Part shown: in pieces, positions 1-8,184 of the stretch
Layout: the number at the start of each line of letters is the position of its first letter
Numbering within the stretch: the first letter of the stretch is position 1
Source: Bordetella genomosp. 8
GTDB lineage: Bacteria > Pseudomonadota > Gammaproteobacteria > Burkholderiales > Burkholderiaceae_B
Reading direction: 5' to 3'
NCBI RefSeq assembly: GCF_002119685.1
Contig: NZ_CP021108.1
Coordinates: forward strand, 4,898,001 to 4,962,000
DNA: 64,000 nt
Notes under the pieces: generated by a model
The model's input: only the letters and a program-made list of their open reading frames with translations
Database searches by the model: none
What the model was told of the DNA's origin: nothing
Translations under genes and position numbers: made by a program

Positions 1-789
1 GATGACCGCGCCGTGGTACTTCGTCTGGATGAAATCCTTGACCGCCTGCGAGTGGTACGCGGCCACCAGCTTGGCAAGGTCCGGACGGTCCTTGTCCTTT
101 TCGCGCACGGCCAGCACGTTCGCGTAGGGCGAATCGGGCGCTTCCTGCGCGATGGCGTCTTTCTTGGGATCCAGGCCGGCCTGCATGGCGAAGTTGGTAT
201 TGATCGCCGATGCATCGGTGTCATCCAGCGAGCGCGGCAGCTGGGCGGCGTCCAGTTCGATGAACCGCAGCTTGCGGGGATTTTCCGCGATGTCCAGCGG
301 CGTGGCCTTCAGGCCGGTGCCGGCCTTCAGCTTGATCAGGCCCTGGGTCTGCAGCAGCAGCAAGGCACGGCCGCCGTTGGTCGGGTCGTTGGGAATGCCG
401 ATGCGGGCGCCTTCCTTCAGCGCGTCCAGGCTCTTCACCTTCTTGCTGTAGATGCCGATGGGGAAGATCACGGTCTTGGCGATGCTGACCAGCTTGTAGC
501 CGCGGTCCGCATTGGCGTTGTCCAGATACGGCTGGTGCTGGTAGCTGTTCACGTCCAGGTCACCCGCCGCGAGCGCGACGTTGGGTTGCACGTAGTCGGA
601 GAACTCGACGATCTGCAGCTTCAGGCCTTGCTTGGCGGCCTGTTCCTTCACGACTTCCATGATCTCCGCATGCGGGCCGCCCGTGACGCCGACCTTCAGC
701 GGCTTGTCCTGCGCGTAAGCGGACGCCGTGGCGCCCAGGCCGGCGGCCAGTGCCAGCACGGCGATTTTCTTGATGAAGTTCAGCTTCAT
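1..789 (-). CDS. metQ: Methionine ABC transporter substrate-binding protein MetQ (partial, 3' end cut)
   Basis: Periplasmic receptor of the MetNIQ importer, binding methionine and delivering it to MetI. The visible 263 residues start MKLNFIKKIAVLALAAGLG, a signal peptide ending near AYA-QD, followed by the NlpA-family fold (KVGVTGGPHAEIMEVVKE, then DYVQPNVALAAGDLDVNSYQH). The gene runs off the left edge, so the stop is not seen. It follows metI by 72 nt on the same strand, in the order metN-metI-metQ. Unlike many family members it has no cysteine at the end of the signal peptide, so it looks like a soluble periplasmic protein rather than a lipoprotein. Specificity for methionine rather than a related sulfur compound is inferred from family and gene order. 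Confidence 0.93.
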   Translation of the reverse strand, partial: MKLNFIKKIAVLALAAGLGATASAYAQDKPLKVGVTGGPHAEIMEVVKEQAAKQGLKLQIVEFSDYVQPNVALAAGDLDVNSYQHQPYLDNANADRGYKLVSIAKTVIFPIGIYSKKVKSLDALKEGARIGIPNDPTNGGRALLLLQTQGLIKLKAGTGLKATPLDIAENPRKLRFIELDAAQLPRSLDDTDASAINTNFAMQAGLDPKKDAIAQEAPDSPYANVLAVREKDKDRPDLAKLVAAYHSQAVKDFIQTKYHGAVI

Positions 790-861
790 GATTATTTGGA
801 TTCCCAGGATTGCGATTTGACCGCGGCGCGGGCGCCCCATGGCGACGCGACGCGCGGCCGG

Positions 862-1518
862 CTAACGATGCGACATGCGGCGGACCGCCCAGTCGCCAAG
901 ACTCTGCATCACCTGCACCAGCACGATCAGGACGACGACCACCGCCGTCATGACTTCGGTCTGGAAGCGCTGGTAGCCATAACGTATGGCCAGGTCGCCC
1001 AGGCCGCCGCCGCCGATGACGCCGGCCATCGCGGAATAGCCGATCAGGCTGACGATGGTGACCATGACGCCCGCCACCAGGCCGGGCAAGGCTTCGGGCA
1101 GCAGCACTTTCATGATGATCTGCGCCGGCGACGCGCCCATCGCCCGGGCTGCCGTGATCAAGCCGGGGTCGACCTCGCGCAAGGCGTTTTCGGCGATGCG
1201 CGCCATGAACGGAATGGCGGCGACCGATAGCGGCACGATGGCTGCCGTCGTGCCGATCGACGTCTGCGCGACCAGGCGGGTAAAGGGGATGATGAAGACC
1301 ATCAGGATGATGAAAGGCAGCGACCGCGTCGCATTGACGATGGCCGCCAGCACGCGGTTCACGGCCAGCCGCTGCAGCATGGCGCCGCGGCTGGTGACCA
1401 CCAGCACCACGCCCAGGGGTATGCCGAGCAGCACCGCGATGCCGCCGGACACGCCGACCATCAATAGCGTTTCAAGCAGCGAAGTGGTCAGTGCGTCTAT
1501 CAGTTGTTGCGGGCTCAT
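862..1518 (-). CDS. metI: Methionine ABC transporter permease MetI
   Basis: Inner-membrane permease of the methionine importer, 218 residues, usual length for the family. It has about five hydrophobic segments and the ABC-permease EAA loop (ITAARAMGASPAQIIMKVLL) that contacts the ATPase. I chose the ATG giving MSPQQLIDALTTSLLETLLM; an upstream in-frame ATG would add 35 basic, low-hydrophobicity residues lying inside metN. The start lies within the 3' end of metN (47-nt overlap), so the two are probably translationally coupled. Confidence 0.93.
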   Translation of the reverse strand: MSPQQLIDALTTSLLETLLMVGVSGGIAVLLGIPLGVVLVVTSRGAMLQRLAVNRVLAAIVNATRSLPFIILMVFIIPFTRLVAQTSIGTTAAIVPLSVAAIPFMARIAENALREVDPGLITAARAMGASPAQIIMKVLLPEALPGLVAGVMVTIVSLIGYSAMAGVIGGGGLGDLAIRYGYQRFQTEVMTAVVVVLIVLVQVMQSLGDWAVRRMSHR

Positions 1519-2563
1519 GTGCAAGCTCTTGTACGGCGACGGCGCGCGTCGCCAGGTCATTCGAGGCCTGGTCCAGGGACTGCGGCGCACCTTGGACCAG
1601 GACGAAGGCCGTTCCCACGGCAACGCCCTGCACGTCCTCGATACGGGCCTGGATCAGGCTGACGTCCAGTGAAAAATGGCGGGAAAGATGAGAGATCACG
1701 CCGTTGGCGCCATGGCTGCCGCCCAGCGACAGCCTCAGCAGCCGGACGGCGGTGTCAGGCCGGGCGGCGACGGCGTCGCGCATGCGCGATTGCAGGGCGG
1801 ACAGCGTGGCATCCGTGAGGTCGCTGGCCGTTGCCGCCGACACCATGGACTTGGTGATGTCGTGGCGCGGCGTGGCGAAGATTTCGGCGGCGGTGCCCAT
1901 TTCCACGATCTGCCCTTCGGACAGCACGGCCACGCGGTCGCAGACTTCGCGCACCACTTCCATCTGGTGCGTGATCATCACCACGGTGACGCCGGTCTGG
2001 CGGTTGATATCGCGCAGCAGCGTGAGGATGGTGTGGGTGGTTTCGGGATCCAGGGCGGACGTGGCCTCGTCGCTGAGCAACACATCCGGCTCGTTGGCCA
2101 GGGCGCGCGCGATACCGACGCGCTGCTTCTGCCCGCCACTGATCTGGGCCGGGTAGCGATGAGCCAGATGCTGCAGGCCGACCAGCTTCAACAGCCGGTC
2201 GACACGGGCGGGAATATCGCCTCGCGGCACGCCGGCGATCTCCAGCGGCAAGGCGACGTTGCCGTAGACGGTGCGGCGGGCCAGCAGGTTGAAGCCCTGG
2301 AAGACCATGCCGATGCGGCGGCGCTGCTGCCGCAACTGGTCTTCGGGCAGGCCCGTCAGGCACTGGTCGCCGATGGCGATGGTGCCTTCGTCCGGACGTT
2401 CCAGCAGGTTGATGCACTGGACCAGGGTGCTCTTGCCGGCCCCGCTGGGGCCGATGATCCCGAAGACTTCACCCTGCGCGATATCCAGGTTGATGCCGCG
2501 CAGGGCTTCGAACCGGCCATGCGGCGTGGCATAGGTCTTGTTGAGGTTTTTGATGTGAATCAT
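1472..2563 (-). CDS. metN: Methionine ABC transporter ATP-binding protein MetN
   Basis: Cytoplasmic ATPase of the MetNIQ importer, 363 residues. Walker A GPSGAGKST is at about 38-46, Q-loop MVFQGFN near 86, the ABC signature ISGGQKQR near 141-148, Walker B VLLSDEATSALD near 161-172, and the switch histidine in MITHQME. Residues beyond about 260 form the NIL domain, which in E. coli MetN binds methionine and shuts the transporter down, so substrate feedback is likely. First gene of the metNIQ operon; an AT-rich inverted repeat lies 60 nt upstream. Confidence 0.95.
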   Translation of the reverse strand: MIHIKNLNKTYATPHGRFEALRGINLDIAQGEVFGIIGPSGAGKSTLVQCINLLERPDEGTIAIGDQCLTGLPEDQLRQQRRRIGMVFQGFNLLARRTVYGNVALPLEIAGVPRGDIPARVDRLLKLVGLQHLAHRYPAQISGGQKQRVGIARALANEPDVLLSDEATSALDPETTHTILTLLRDINRQTGVTVVMITHQMEVVREVCDRVAVLSEGQIVEMGTAAEIFATPRHDITKSMVSAATASDLTDATLSALQSRMRDAVAARPDTAVRLLRLSLGGSHGANGVISHLSRHFSLDVSLIQARIEDVQGVAVGTAFVLVQGAPQSLDQASNDLATRAVAVQELAHEPATTDRRTDHFAA

Positions 2564-2622
2564 GGCGCGACGACATTGTGAACGAGCGCGATACGTAGCA
2601 GAACGACAGTTTCGTGCCGGCC

Positions 2623-2641
2623 TTATAACTTTTGGTTATAA
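2623..2641. promoter_or_regulatory. Perfect 7-bp inverted repeat upstream of metNIQ
   Basis: TTATAAC-TTTTG-GTTATAA in an otherwise GC-rich gap, 60-78 nt before the metN start. It fits a dimeric activator or repressor site, for example a LysR-type T-N11-A box, and part of it could serve as a -10 element (TTATAA on the minus strand). It has no GC-rich stem and no T run, so a terminator for the upstream GH31 gene is less likely. The regulator is unknown. Confidence 0.5.
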
Positions 2642-2697
2642 ATCGCGCACGCATGCCGCCCTGCCCCGGTGGGGAGAGCGTGATCGGACGTACGGTA

Positions 2698-4920
2698 TCA
2701 GCGGGCCCGGGAAATCCGGACTTCCGCGCCGCGACGCTTGACCTCCAGCCCTTCGGAAGGAAGGATGCGCAGGCCTTCCAGGCCCTTGATATAGCTGGAA
2801 CCCTGCATTTGCATGACCCGGATCTTGTTGCGCATGACCACGGGGTTGTGCATGGGCATGCCGAACATCCAGACCTCATCGAGGATACGGGCGGAATTGA
2901 ATTCGCCCGTGTGATGCGCGGCCGGGCCCAGGCACAGCATGTGGCCTTCGCGACCGAATACCGGGTATTGGCCAGGATCGCACGTCACGGTCCAGACCGA
3001 GCCGCCTTCGTAACGATGGCCGGTGTTCAGATCCCACCAGGCTTCGCCCTTGGGCAGGTAGACACGGACCTCGTTGCCGGGCTTGACGATGGGCGCGACC
3101 AGCAGCGCGGGGCCGAGCAGATACTGCAGATCCCAGGCGTGCGCATCCTCGTCGCCGGGGAAGGCCATGGCCATGGAGCGCTGGACCGGCAGGCCGGTAC
3201 GCACGGCGTCTTCCACCGCGCCCAGCACGTATGGGATCAGCCGATAGCGCCATTGCAGCCAGGTGCGCGCATGGGCGAGGGTTTCTTCGCCGAAGGCCCA
3301 GGGCAGCAGCTTGTCGACGCCTTCGAAGATCAGATTGGAAGAGAACACGCCGAAGGTCAGCCAGCGCAGGTAGAGCTCCGGCGTCATCGCGTCCGTCGAG
3401 GCCGCGGCATTGCCGATGGCGTGGACTTGCACGGGCAGGCCGCTGGCGCCGATCGACAAGGCGGTGCGCAGCGTATGCTCCAGGCCCTGCCAGTCGTTGC
3501 TGACGCGCGGGCCGTTCTGCCACGGCAGGCGTTGCGCCGCGGGGAAGAGATCGGTGCTCGGCACCACGCCTTCCGGCGGCACCTTGTGGCCGGCGACGGC
3601 GTCGAACAGGGCACGCCGGGCCAATAGCGGATAGATGGTGCGGAGCGCCGGGCCGGATTCGCCGCCACGCGCGGTGATGCCGTCGGGTATGGCCAGCTGG
3701 ATGTCACAGGCCGGCGCGTCCAGACCGTCTTCGATCAACTGGCGCTGCCGTTCCGCCCACAATGCGTAGACGTCGCGGTTGGTCAGGTCCAGCAGCCCGA
3801 AGGGCTGTCCCGACGATGCGGCGGTGCCATCGAATACCTGGGCGTTGCCGTCGTCGCGCGCCAACAGCCAGCCACGATCTTCCAGTTCCTCGAACAGCGC
3901 CGTATGGCGCAGGATTCCCGGGAATCCGGGCGCGCACACGTGCACGTGATGCTTGTGGAACAGGGCGAACAACTGGCGCGCGTCGGGAAAGCGCGCGGCG
4001 TCCCATTCGAGCTGCGGCTTGTCGGCCTGGAATGCCCAGGCGGCCGGCGGCGCCAGCTGCACGGCATCCAGCGGCAGCTCCTGCGCGCGCATGCGTTCGA
4101 TCAGCGCGGTGGTCTGCGTGGCCATTTCGCCTTCGGCCTGGCGCAGCCAGACCCCCATGGCCCACAGCACGGGCTGGCCGGCGCGGCCGGTCAAGGCCGT
4201 GTATTGATTCAGGATTTCAGTGGGCTCGCCGACGAAGAGGAACAGGTCCAGCACCGCGCCGTCCATCGTGACGACGTAGGCGCTGTCGGCAGGCTCCGCG
4301 CCCAGCGCATGCTGTACGCGCCGCACGGTGTTGACGTAGACGCCCCAGCCCTTGGGGCTCCACGCGAGCGGCAGCGCGCGATGCTCGGGATCGTCGGATA
4401 CGACGTGTTCGTCGCGGCGATCGAGATCGCCCGGGGTTTCGCCCAGGCCATAGATACGGTCGGCCCCATCCAGCGCGAAGCTGACGGTCCACACGGCTTC
4501 GTCCGCTTCGTCCAGCGCGTTGTGGCCGAAGCCGGGCGCATGCTCGGAGTCATCCGACACGAAGACCTGGGCGTCGCCCTTGAACAGCGCGACGCGCACC
4601 GGATCGGTCATGACTTCCAGCGCGGTGTCGCCCTGGGCAATGCGCCAGCCGCCGCCATCGCGCGGCGCGATCGTGGCTTCTCCCACGGCCTCCTGCCGGG
4701 CGAGCAGCATTTCGGCAATGGCCTTTTCACGCGTGCTGGGCTTGTCATCCGCCAACGCATGCGGATGTCCACAGCGGATCCGGAAAACGCCCGGCGCGTG
4801 CGGCTCGACCACAAAACGCAAACCGTCGCCCGTATCGAAATCAATGCGGCTGGGGCGAGCGGTCAACAGCTCGACGCTTTCGAGCTGGTTTGTATGCGCA
4901 AAATCGAACTTGGGCGGCAC
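2698..4920 (-). CDS. Glycoside hydrolase family 31-like protein with altered active site
   Basis: 740 residues with the overall order of YicI-type GH31 alpha-glycosidases: N-terminal beta-sandwich with RIYGLGET near 175, (beta/alpha)8 barrel from about 245 (QPVLWAMGVWLRQAEGE), and C-terminal sandwich (LLVAPIVKPGNEVRVYLPKGEAWWDL). No signal peptide, so cytoplasmic. The nucleophile motif of YicI (KTDFGERIP) corresponds here to ACDIQLAIP: the Asp (about D406) is kept but the Glu and neighbours are lost. The acid/base Asp may be D476 (VSNDW). The FWSHDIGG substrate loop has become VQVHAIGN. No sugar transporter or regulator is adjacent. It may have an unusual substrate, or be a non-catalytic relic. 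The family is confident, the activity is not. Confidence 0.8.
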   Translation of the reverse strand: MPPKFDFAHTNQLESVELLTARPSRIDFDTGDGLRFVVEPHAPGVFRIRCGHPHALADDKPSTREKAIAEMLLARQEAVGEATIAPRDGGGWRIAQGDTALEVMTDPVRVALFKGDAQVFVSDDSEHAPGFGHNALDEADEAVWTVSFALDGADRIYGLGETPGDLDRRDEHVVSDDPEHRALPLAWSPKGWGVYVNTVRRVQHALGAEPADSAYVVTMDGAVLDLFLFVGEPTEILNQYTALTGRAGQPVLWAMGVWLRQAEGEMATQTTALIERMRAQELPLDAVQLAPPAAWAFQADKPQLEWDAARFPDARQLFALFHKHHVHVCAPGFPGILRHTALFEELEDRGWLLARDDGNAQVFDGTAASSGQPFGLLDLTNRDVYALWAERQRQLIEDGLDAPACDIQLAIPDGITARGGESGPALRTIYPLLARRALFDAVAGHKVPPEGVVPSTDLFPAAQRLPWQNGPRVSNDWQGLEHTLRTALSIGASGLPVQVHAIGNAAASTDAMTPELYLRWLTFGVFSSNLIFEGVDKLLPWAFGEETLAHARTWLQWRYRLIPYVLGAVEDAVRTGLPVQRSMAMAFPGDEDAHAWDLQYLLGPALLVAPIVKPGNEVRVYLPKGEAWWDLNTGHRYEGGSVWTVTCDPGQYPVFGREGHMLCLGPAAHHTGEFNSARILDEVWMFGMPMHNPVVMRNKIRVMQMQGSSYIKGLEGLRILPSEGLEVKRRGAEVRISRAR

Positions 4921-4940
4921 CTAGCATCCCCCGCTTAGCC

Positions 4941-4964
4941 AAATAGCACCAAAAGGCGCTATTT
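4941..4964. promoter_or_regulatory. 7-bp inverted repeat upstream of the GH31-like gene
   Basis: AAATAGC and GCTATTT separated by 10 nt, 21 nt before the GH31-like start. The rest of the 264-nt gap to mnmC shows no other gene or RNA. It could be an operator for the GH31-like gene; no regulator gene is next to it. Confidence 0.3.
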
Positions 4965-5184
4965 TGACGGATTTGTCGTCTGAAATAAACTCGGCATTGG
5001 ATTTGCGCCTTGCGGGGCTGGCGCCGGACAGGCTGTACTGGCCGTGCCTGGGGCCGAAGCGGCCGCTTACCTCGCCGGCCGGCGGCACGGGCGCCCACCG
5101 CCGCCGGCCGAGCGGAGGGCCCAACGCGCGGCAACGTCTGGCAATTTCCGGCTTCCACCCCATTTCGGCTGAGGCGGGTATCGA

Positions 5185-7092
5185 TCAGTCAGGCTTGGCG
5201 ACGCCAACCCTGGCTACCCCGGATCCGCGGCCCGGCGCGATGGCCGCCATCAGGTCGGATTCCAGGACGGCGGGCTCGCCGCACAGCTGCGCTGCGATGG
5301 CGTCCCCCGCCAGGGCGGCCCAGCTCAATCCGCGCGATGCATACCCCGTGGCCAGGTGCAAGCCCGGCGCATGCGCCGCCGGCCCGATCGCCGGCAACCT
5401 GCCGGGCAGCACGGCCCGCCATCCCGCCCAGCCCGGCAAGGACCCGGCGGACGCCTCGAAAGCCCGCATCGCGCCTGGCGCGAGCAGGCCCGCCGCCTTG
5501 GCGATATTGGTTTCCTGCCCCGCCGCCGTCACGAGGCTTGCCGACGCGCCGTGGGCGTAGGTACTGCCGGCGACGCATGCGCCATCCACGGCGGGCAGCA
5601 GATAGCCTTCGCCGCCCACAATGCAGCGCGGGCCACCCGCCAGTCCGCCGGCCGGCAGCAAGGTCACTTCTCCCGCCAGGGCGTGCATACGGGCGACCAG
5701 CGGGAAGCTATGGAGCAGCTCGCTCGCCGCCAGGATGTCGCGCGCGCCGATGGCATTGGCCAACACCACGTGGGAAGCCTGCCCGACCTCCCGGCCGGCG
5801 TCGTCGTACAGGCGCCAGAGGTCCGCACGATGTTCGATGCGGCGGACCGCGGCCGGTACGAAGGCGGCCGCCGATACGGCGATCAGGGCCTGGATCAAGG
5901 CGGGCGGGCGCACCAGCATGCCGGCCGAGAAGTAAAGGCCGCCGCGCGACAGCGGCAAGCCGGCCAATGCGCCAGCCTCGGCCGCGTCGACGCCGCGCAC
6001 CCATGAATCCGGAAACGCGAGTGCCCGCAGGACCGACGCGGCGTCCGCGGCACGGCCGGCGTCGCGCGACAGCTGCAGGGTTCCGCACTGCCAGGGACGC
6101 ACTTCGACGGGCAGGCCGCGCCAGCGGGCCTGCACGCGCTGGCTGCCGGCTCGCGACAGGCGCGCGCGAACATTGTCATCGCGCGCGACGAGCGGGGTCA
6201 GCGCGGCCGCCGCATGCCCTTGATGCACCGAAACCGGACGCGCATCGAACAGCGTGACGGGAACCCCGCGCAAGCCCAGCGCATGGGCCAGCGCGGCGCC
6301 GGCAATCCCCGCACCGACGACCGCGACATGCGACGGCGGCGGCGTGGCAACCGGCCGCGCGCCCGGGTGGACCGCCACCGTCATATGGACCTTGCCCGCG
6401 AAGCCCCGCCGTTTGGACACGGCGAAGCCGGCCTCCTGCAGACCGCGGCGCACGGTGCCGGCGCTGCACCAGGTCGCGGCGGTGGCGCCCGCCGCCGCGT
6501 GCGCCGCCAGGGCCCGCATCAGGGCTGGCGTCCACATGCCGGGATTGCGGTCCGGCGCGAAACCGTCCAGGAAAAATGCGTCGGCGACGAAATCCAGCGC
6601 CGGCACCAGGGCCGCGGCATCGCCGCAGCCGAGTGTCAGCGTCACCGCCCCACCATCGAATTCCAGTCGATGCACGCCCGGCAGCAACGGCGGCCATTGC
6701 GCCAGCAGTTCGCTCGCCAGCTCCGCCAGTGGAGCGGCGCCGGCGTAGCGGCGCAGCACGGCCGCCAGATCGTCCGGGCGCAATGGATGGGCCTCGAACG
6801 ACACCATATGCAGGCGTGCCGGCCGCCGCGGATCGTCACGCCAGGCGCGCCATAGCGCCAGGAAGTTCAGGCCCAGGCCGAAACCGGTTTCGCAGACGGT
6901 GAATGCAGCGCGCTCGCGCCAGCGGTCGGGCAAGCCATTGCCCTGCAGGAACACGTATTCCGCCTGCGCCCAGGCGCCGTCGACGGGGTGATAGACATCG
7001 TCGTACTCGCGGCTGTACGCGACTCCGCCCTCGTCGATGACGGGATCGGCGGGAATCAAGGGCCGATAAGCAACACTGGAGGACTCGAACAT
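5185..7092 (-). CDS. mnmC: Bifunctional tRNA (5-methylaminomethyl-2-thiouridine) biosynthesis protein MnmC
   Basis: Completes the mnm5s2U modification at wobble U34 of certain tRNAs. 635 residues in two domains. The N-terminal methyltransferase (about 1-235) has the SAM-binding stretch [21 protein letters not shown] and [17 protein letters not shown]. The C-terminal FAD-dependent oxidoreductase starts with a Rossmann motif ([21 protein letters not shown], near 255) and ends with a DAO-type [15 protein letters not shown]. The fused arrangement and length match MnmC. It is transcribed divergently from the inositol-monophosphatase-family gene. No overlap with other genes and no strong Shine-Dalgarno before the ATG. 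Confidence 0.95.
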   Translation of the reverse strand: MFESSSVAYRPLIPADPVIDEGGVAYSREYDDVYHPVDGAWAQAEYVFLQGNGLPDRWRERAAFTVCETGFGLGLNFLALWRAWRDDPRRPARLHMVSFEAHPLRPDDLAAVLRRYAGAAPLAELASELLAQWPPLLPGVHRLEFDGGAVTLTLGCGDAAALVPALDFVADAFFLDGFAPDRNPGMWTPALMRALAAHAAAGATAATWCSAGTVRRGLQEAGFAVSKRRGFAGKVHMTVAVHPGARPVATPPPSHVAVVGAGIAGAALAHALGLRGVPVTLFDARPVSVHQGHAAAALTPLVARDDNVRARLSRAGSQRVQARWRGLPVEVRPWQCGTLQLSRDAGRAADAASVLRALAFPDSWVRGVDAAEAGALAGLPLSRGGLYFSAGMLVRPPALIQALIAVSAAAFVPAAVRRIEHRADLWRLYDDAGREVGQASHVVLANAIGARDILAASELLHSFPLVARMHALAGEVTLLPAGGLAGGPRCIVGGEGYLLPAVDGACVAGSTYAHGASASLVTAAGQETNIAKAAGLLAPGAMRAFEASAGSLPGWAGWRAVLPGRLPAIGPAAHAPGLHLATGYASRGLSWAALAGDAIAAQLCGEPAVLESDLMAAIAPGRGSGVARVGVAKPD

Positions 7093-7215
7093 GGGGGGTT
7101 ACATCGTGTGGATACTATGTGCGGCGTAGAATCGGTCTATCGGGCAGCCATCTTGACCGCCCGCCGCATCGCGCCGCGCGCGACGCGGAACAACCCTGAT
7201 TATCGCCAGACAAGC

Positions 7216-8097
7216 ATGCAACCCTCCGCGCAAGCCGCTTCCCATCAAGTGCCCATGGATCTGTGCGCAGCCCTGGATGCCGCCGTCAACGCCGCGCACG
7301 CCGGAGCCGCGATACTGCAATCGTACGCGCATCACCGTGCCGACCTGGTCATCGACCGCAAGGCGCGCAACGACCTGGTGTCCCAGGCCGATCGGGAAGC
7401 CGAAGCCGCCGTCATCGAAGTCCTGCGCGAACGCACGCCGCAGTACGGCATCGTCGCCGAGGAGACCGGCGGCAAGGTCGAGGGCGAGGCCACCTGGTAT
7501 ATCGATCCGCTGGACGGCACCACGAATTTCCTGCACGGCATACCGCACTACGCGGTGTCCATCGCGTTGATCGCGCGCGCGGGAGCCAAGGTGGACGGCG
7601 GTGCGCCGCTGGCCGCGGATACCCCTGTGGTGGGCGTCGTCTACGACCCCTGCCGCGAAGAACTGTTCAACGCCATCCACGGCGTCGGCGCATGGCTGAA
7701 CGGCCATCGCATCGCCTGCTCGCGCACGCCGTCGCTGGACGACGCGGTATTGGCGACGGGTTTCCCGTTCCGGGACTTCTCGTTCGCACAGCAATACATG
7801 CCCACGCTGCACGATGCCATCAACCAGACCCGCGGCGTGCGCCGCCTGGGCGCCGCCGCGCTGGATCTGGCGTGGACGGCGGCGGGCCGCTACGACGGCT
7901 ATTGGGAAATGGGCCTGGCGCCCTGGGACGTCGCCGCGGGCACGGTCATCGTGCGCGAAGCCGGCGGCGTGGCGGAAGATATGCATGGCGTCGACAGCTG
8001 GCCCATCGGCGGCTACGTGGTGTCCGGCAACAAGGACATCGCCGCCGCCTTGAAAGCCATGATCGCGCCGCACCTGGTCAGGAAAACAGCGGGCTGA
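7216..8097 (+). CDS. Inositol monophosphatase family protein (SuhB-like)
   Basis: Mg2+-dependent phosphatase of the inositol monophosphatase family, 293 residues. Metal-site motifs are present: the EE of VAEETGG, the DPLDGTTNF loop, and WDVAAG near the C-terminus. E. coli SuhB hydrolyses inositol-1-phosphate and also assists rRNA antitermination; which role applies here cannot be told from sequence. I start at MQPSAQAAS; a second ATG at 7255 (MDLCAALDAAV) begins exactly where family similarity begins and may be the true start. An upstream extension to 6988 would run into mnmC and is rejected. Confidence 0.85.
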   Translation: MQPSAQAASHQVPMDLCAALDAAVNAAHAGAAILQSYAHHRADLVIDRKARNDLVSQADREAEAAVIEVLRERTPQYGIVAEETGGKVEGEATWYIDPLDGTTNFLHGIPHYAVSIALIARAGAKVDGGAPLAADTPVVGVVYDPCREELFNAIHGVGAWLNGHRIACSRTPSLDDAVLATGFPFRDFSFAQQYMPTLHDAINQTRGVRRLGAAALDLAWTAAGRYDGYWEMGLAPWDVAAGTVIVREAGGVAEDMHGVDSWPIGGYVVSGNKDIAAALKAMIAPHLVRKTAG

Positions 8098-8129
8098 GCC
8101 GGTCCGCCCGCGCCAGGCCGCGCCGCGAT

Positions 8130-8148
8130 CCGGGGTGCATCCCCCCGG
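8130..8148. terminator. GC hairpin between convergent genes
   Basis: CCGGGG and CCCCGG flank a 7-nt loop in the 87-nt gap between two convergent genes (phosphatase and fadD). There is no T run on either strand, so termination is plausible from position only. Confidence 0.3.
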
Positions 8149-8184
8149 CACATCCGAACGAAAAATGGACGCGCGCCTCGCTGC

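Noticed and set aside
1590..1610. TTGGACC inside metN
   Set aside because: No palindromic partner and coding; a chance 7-mer.
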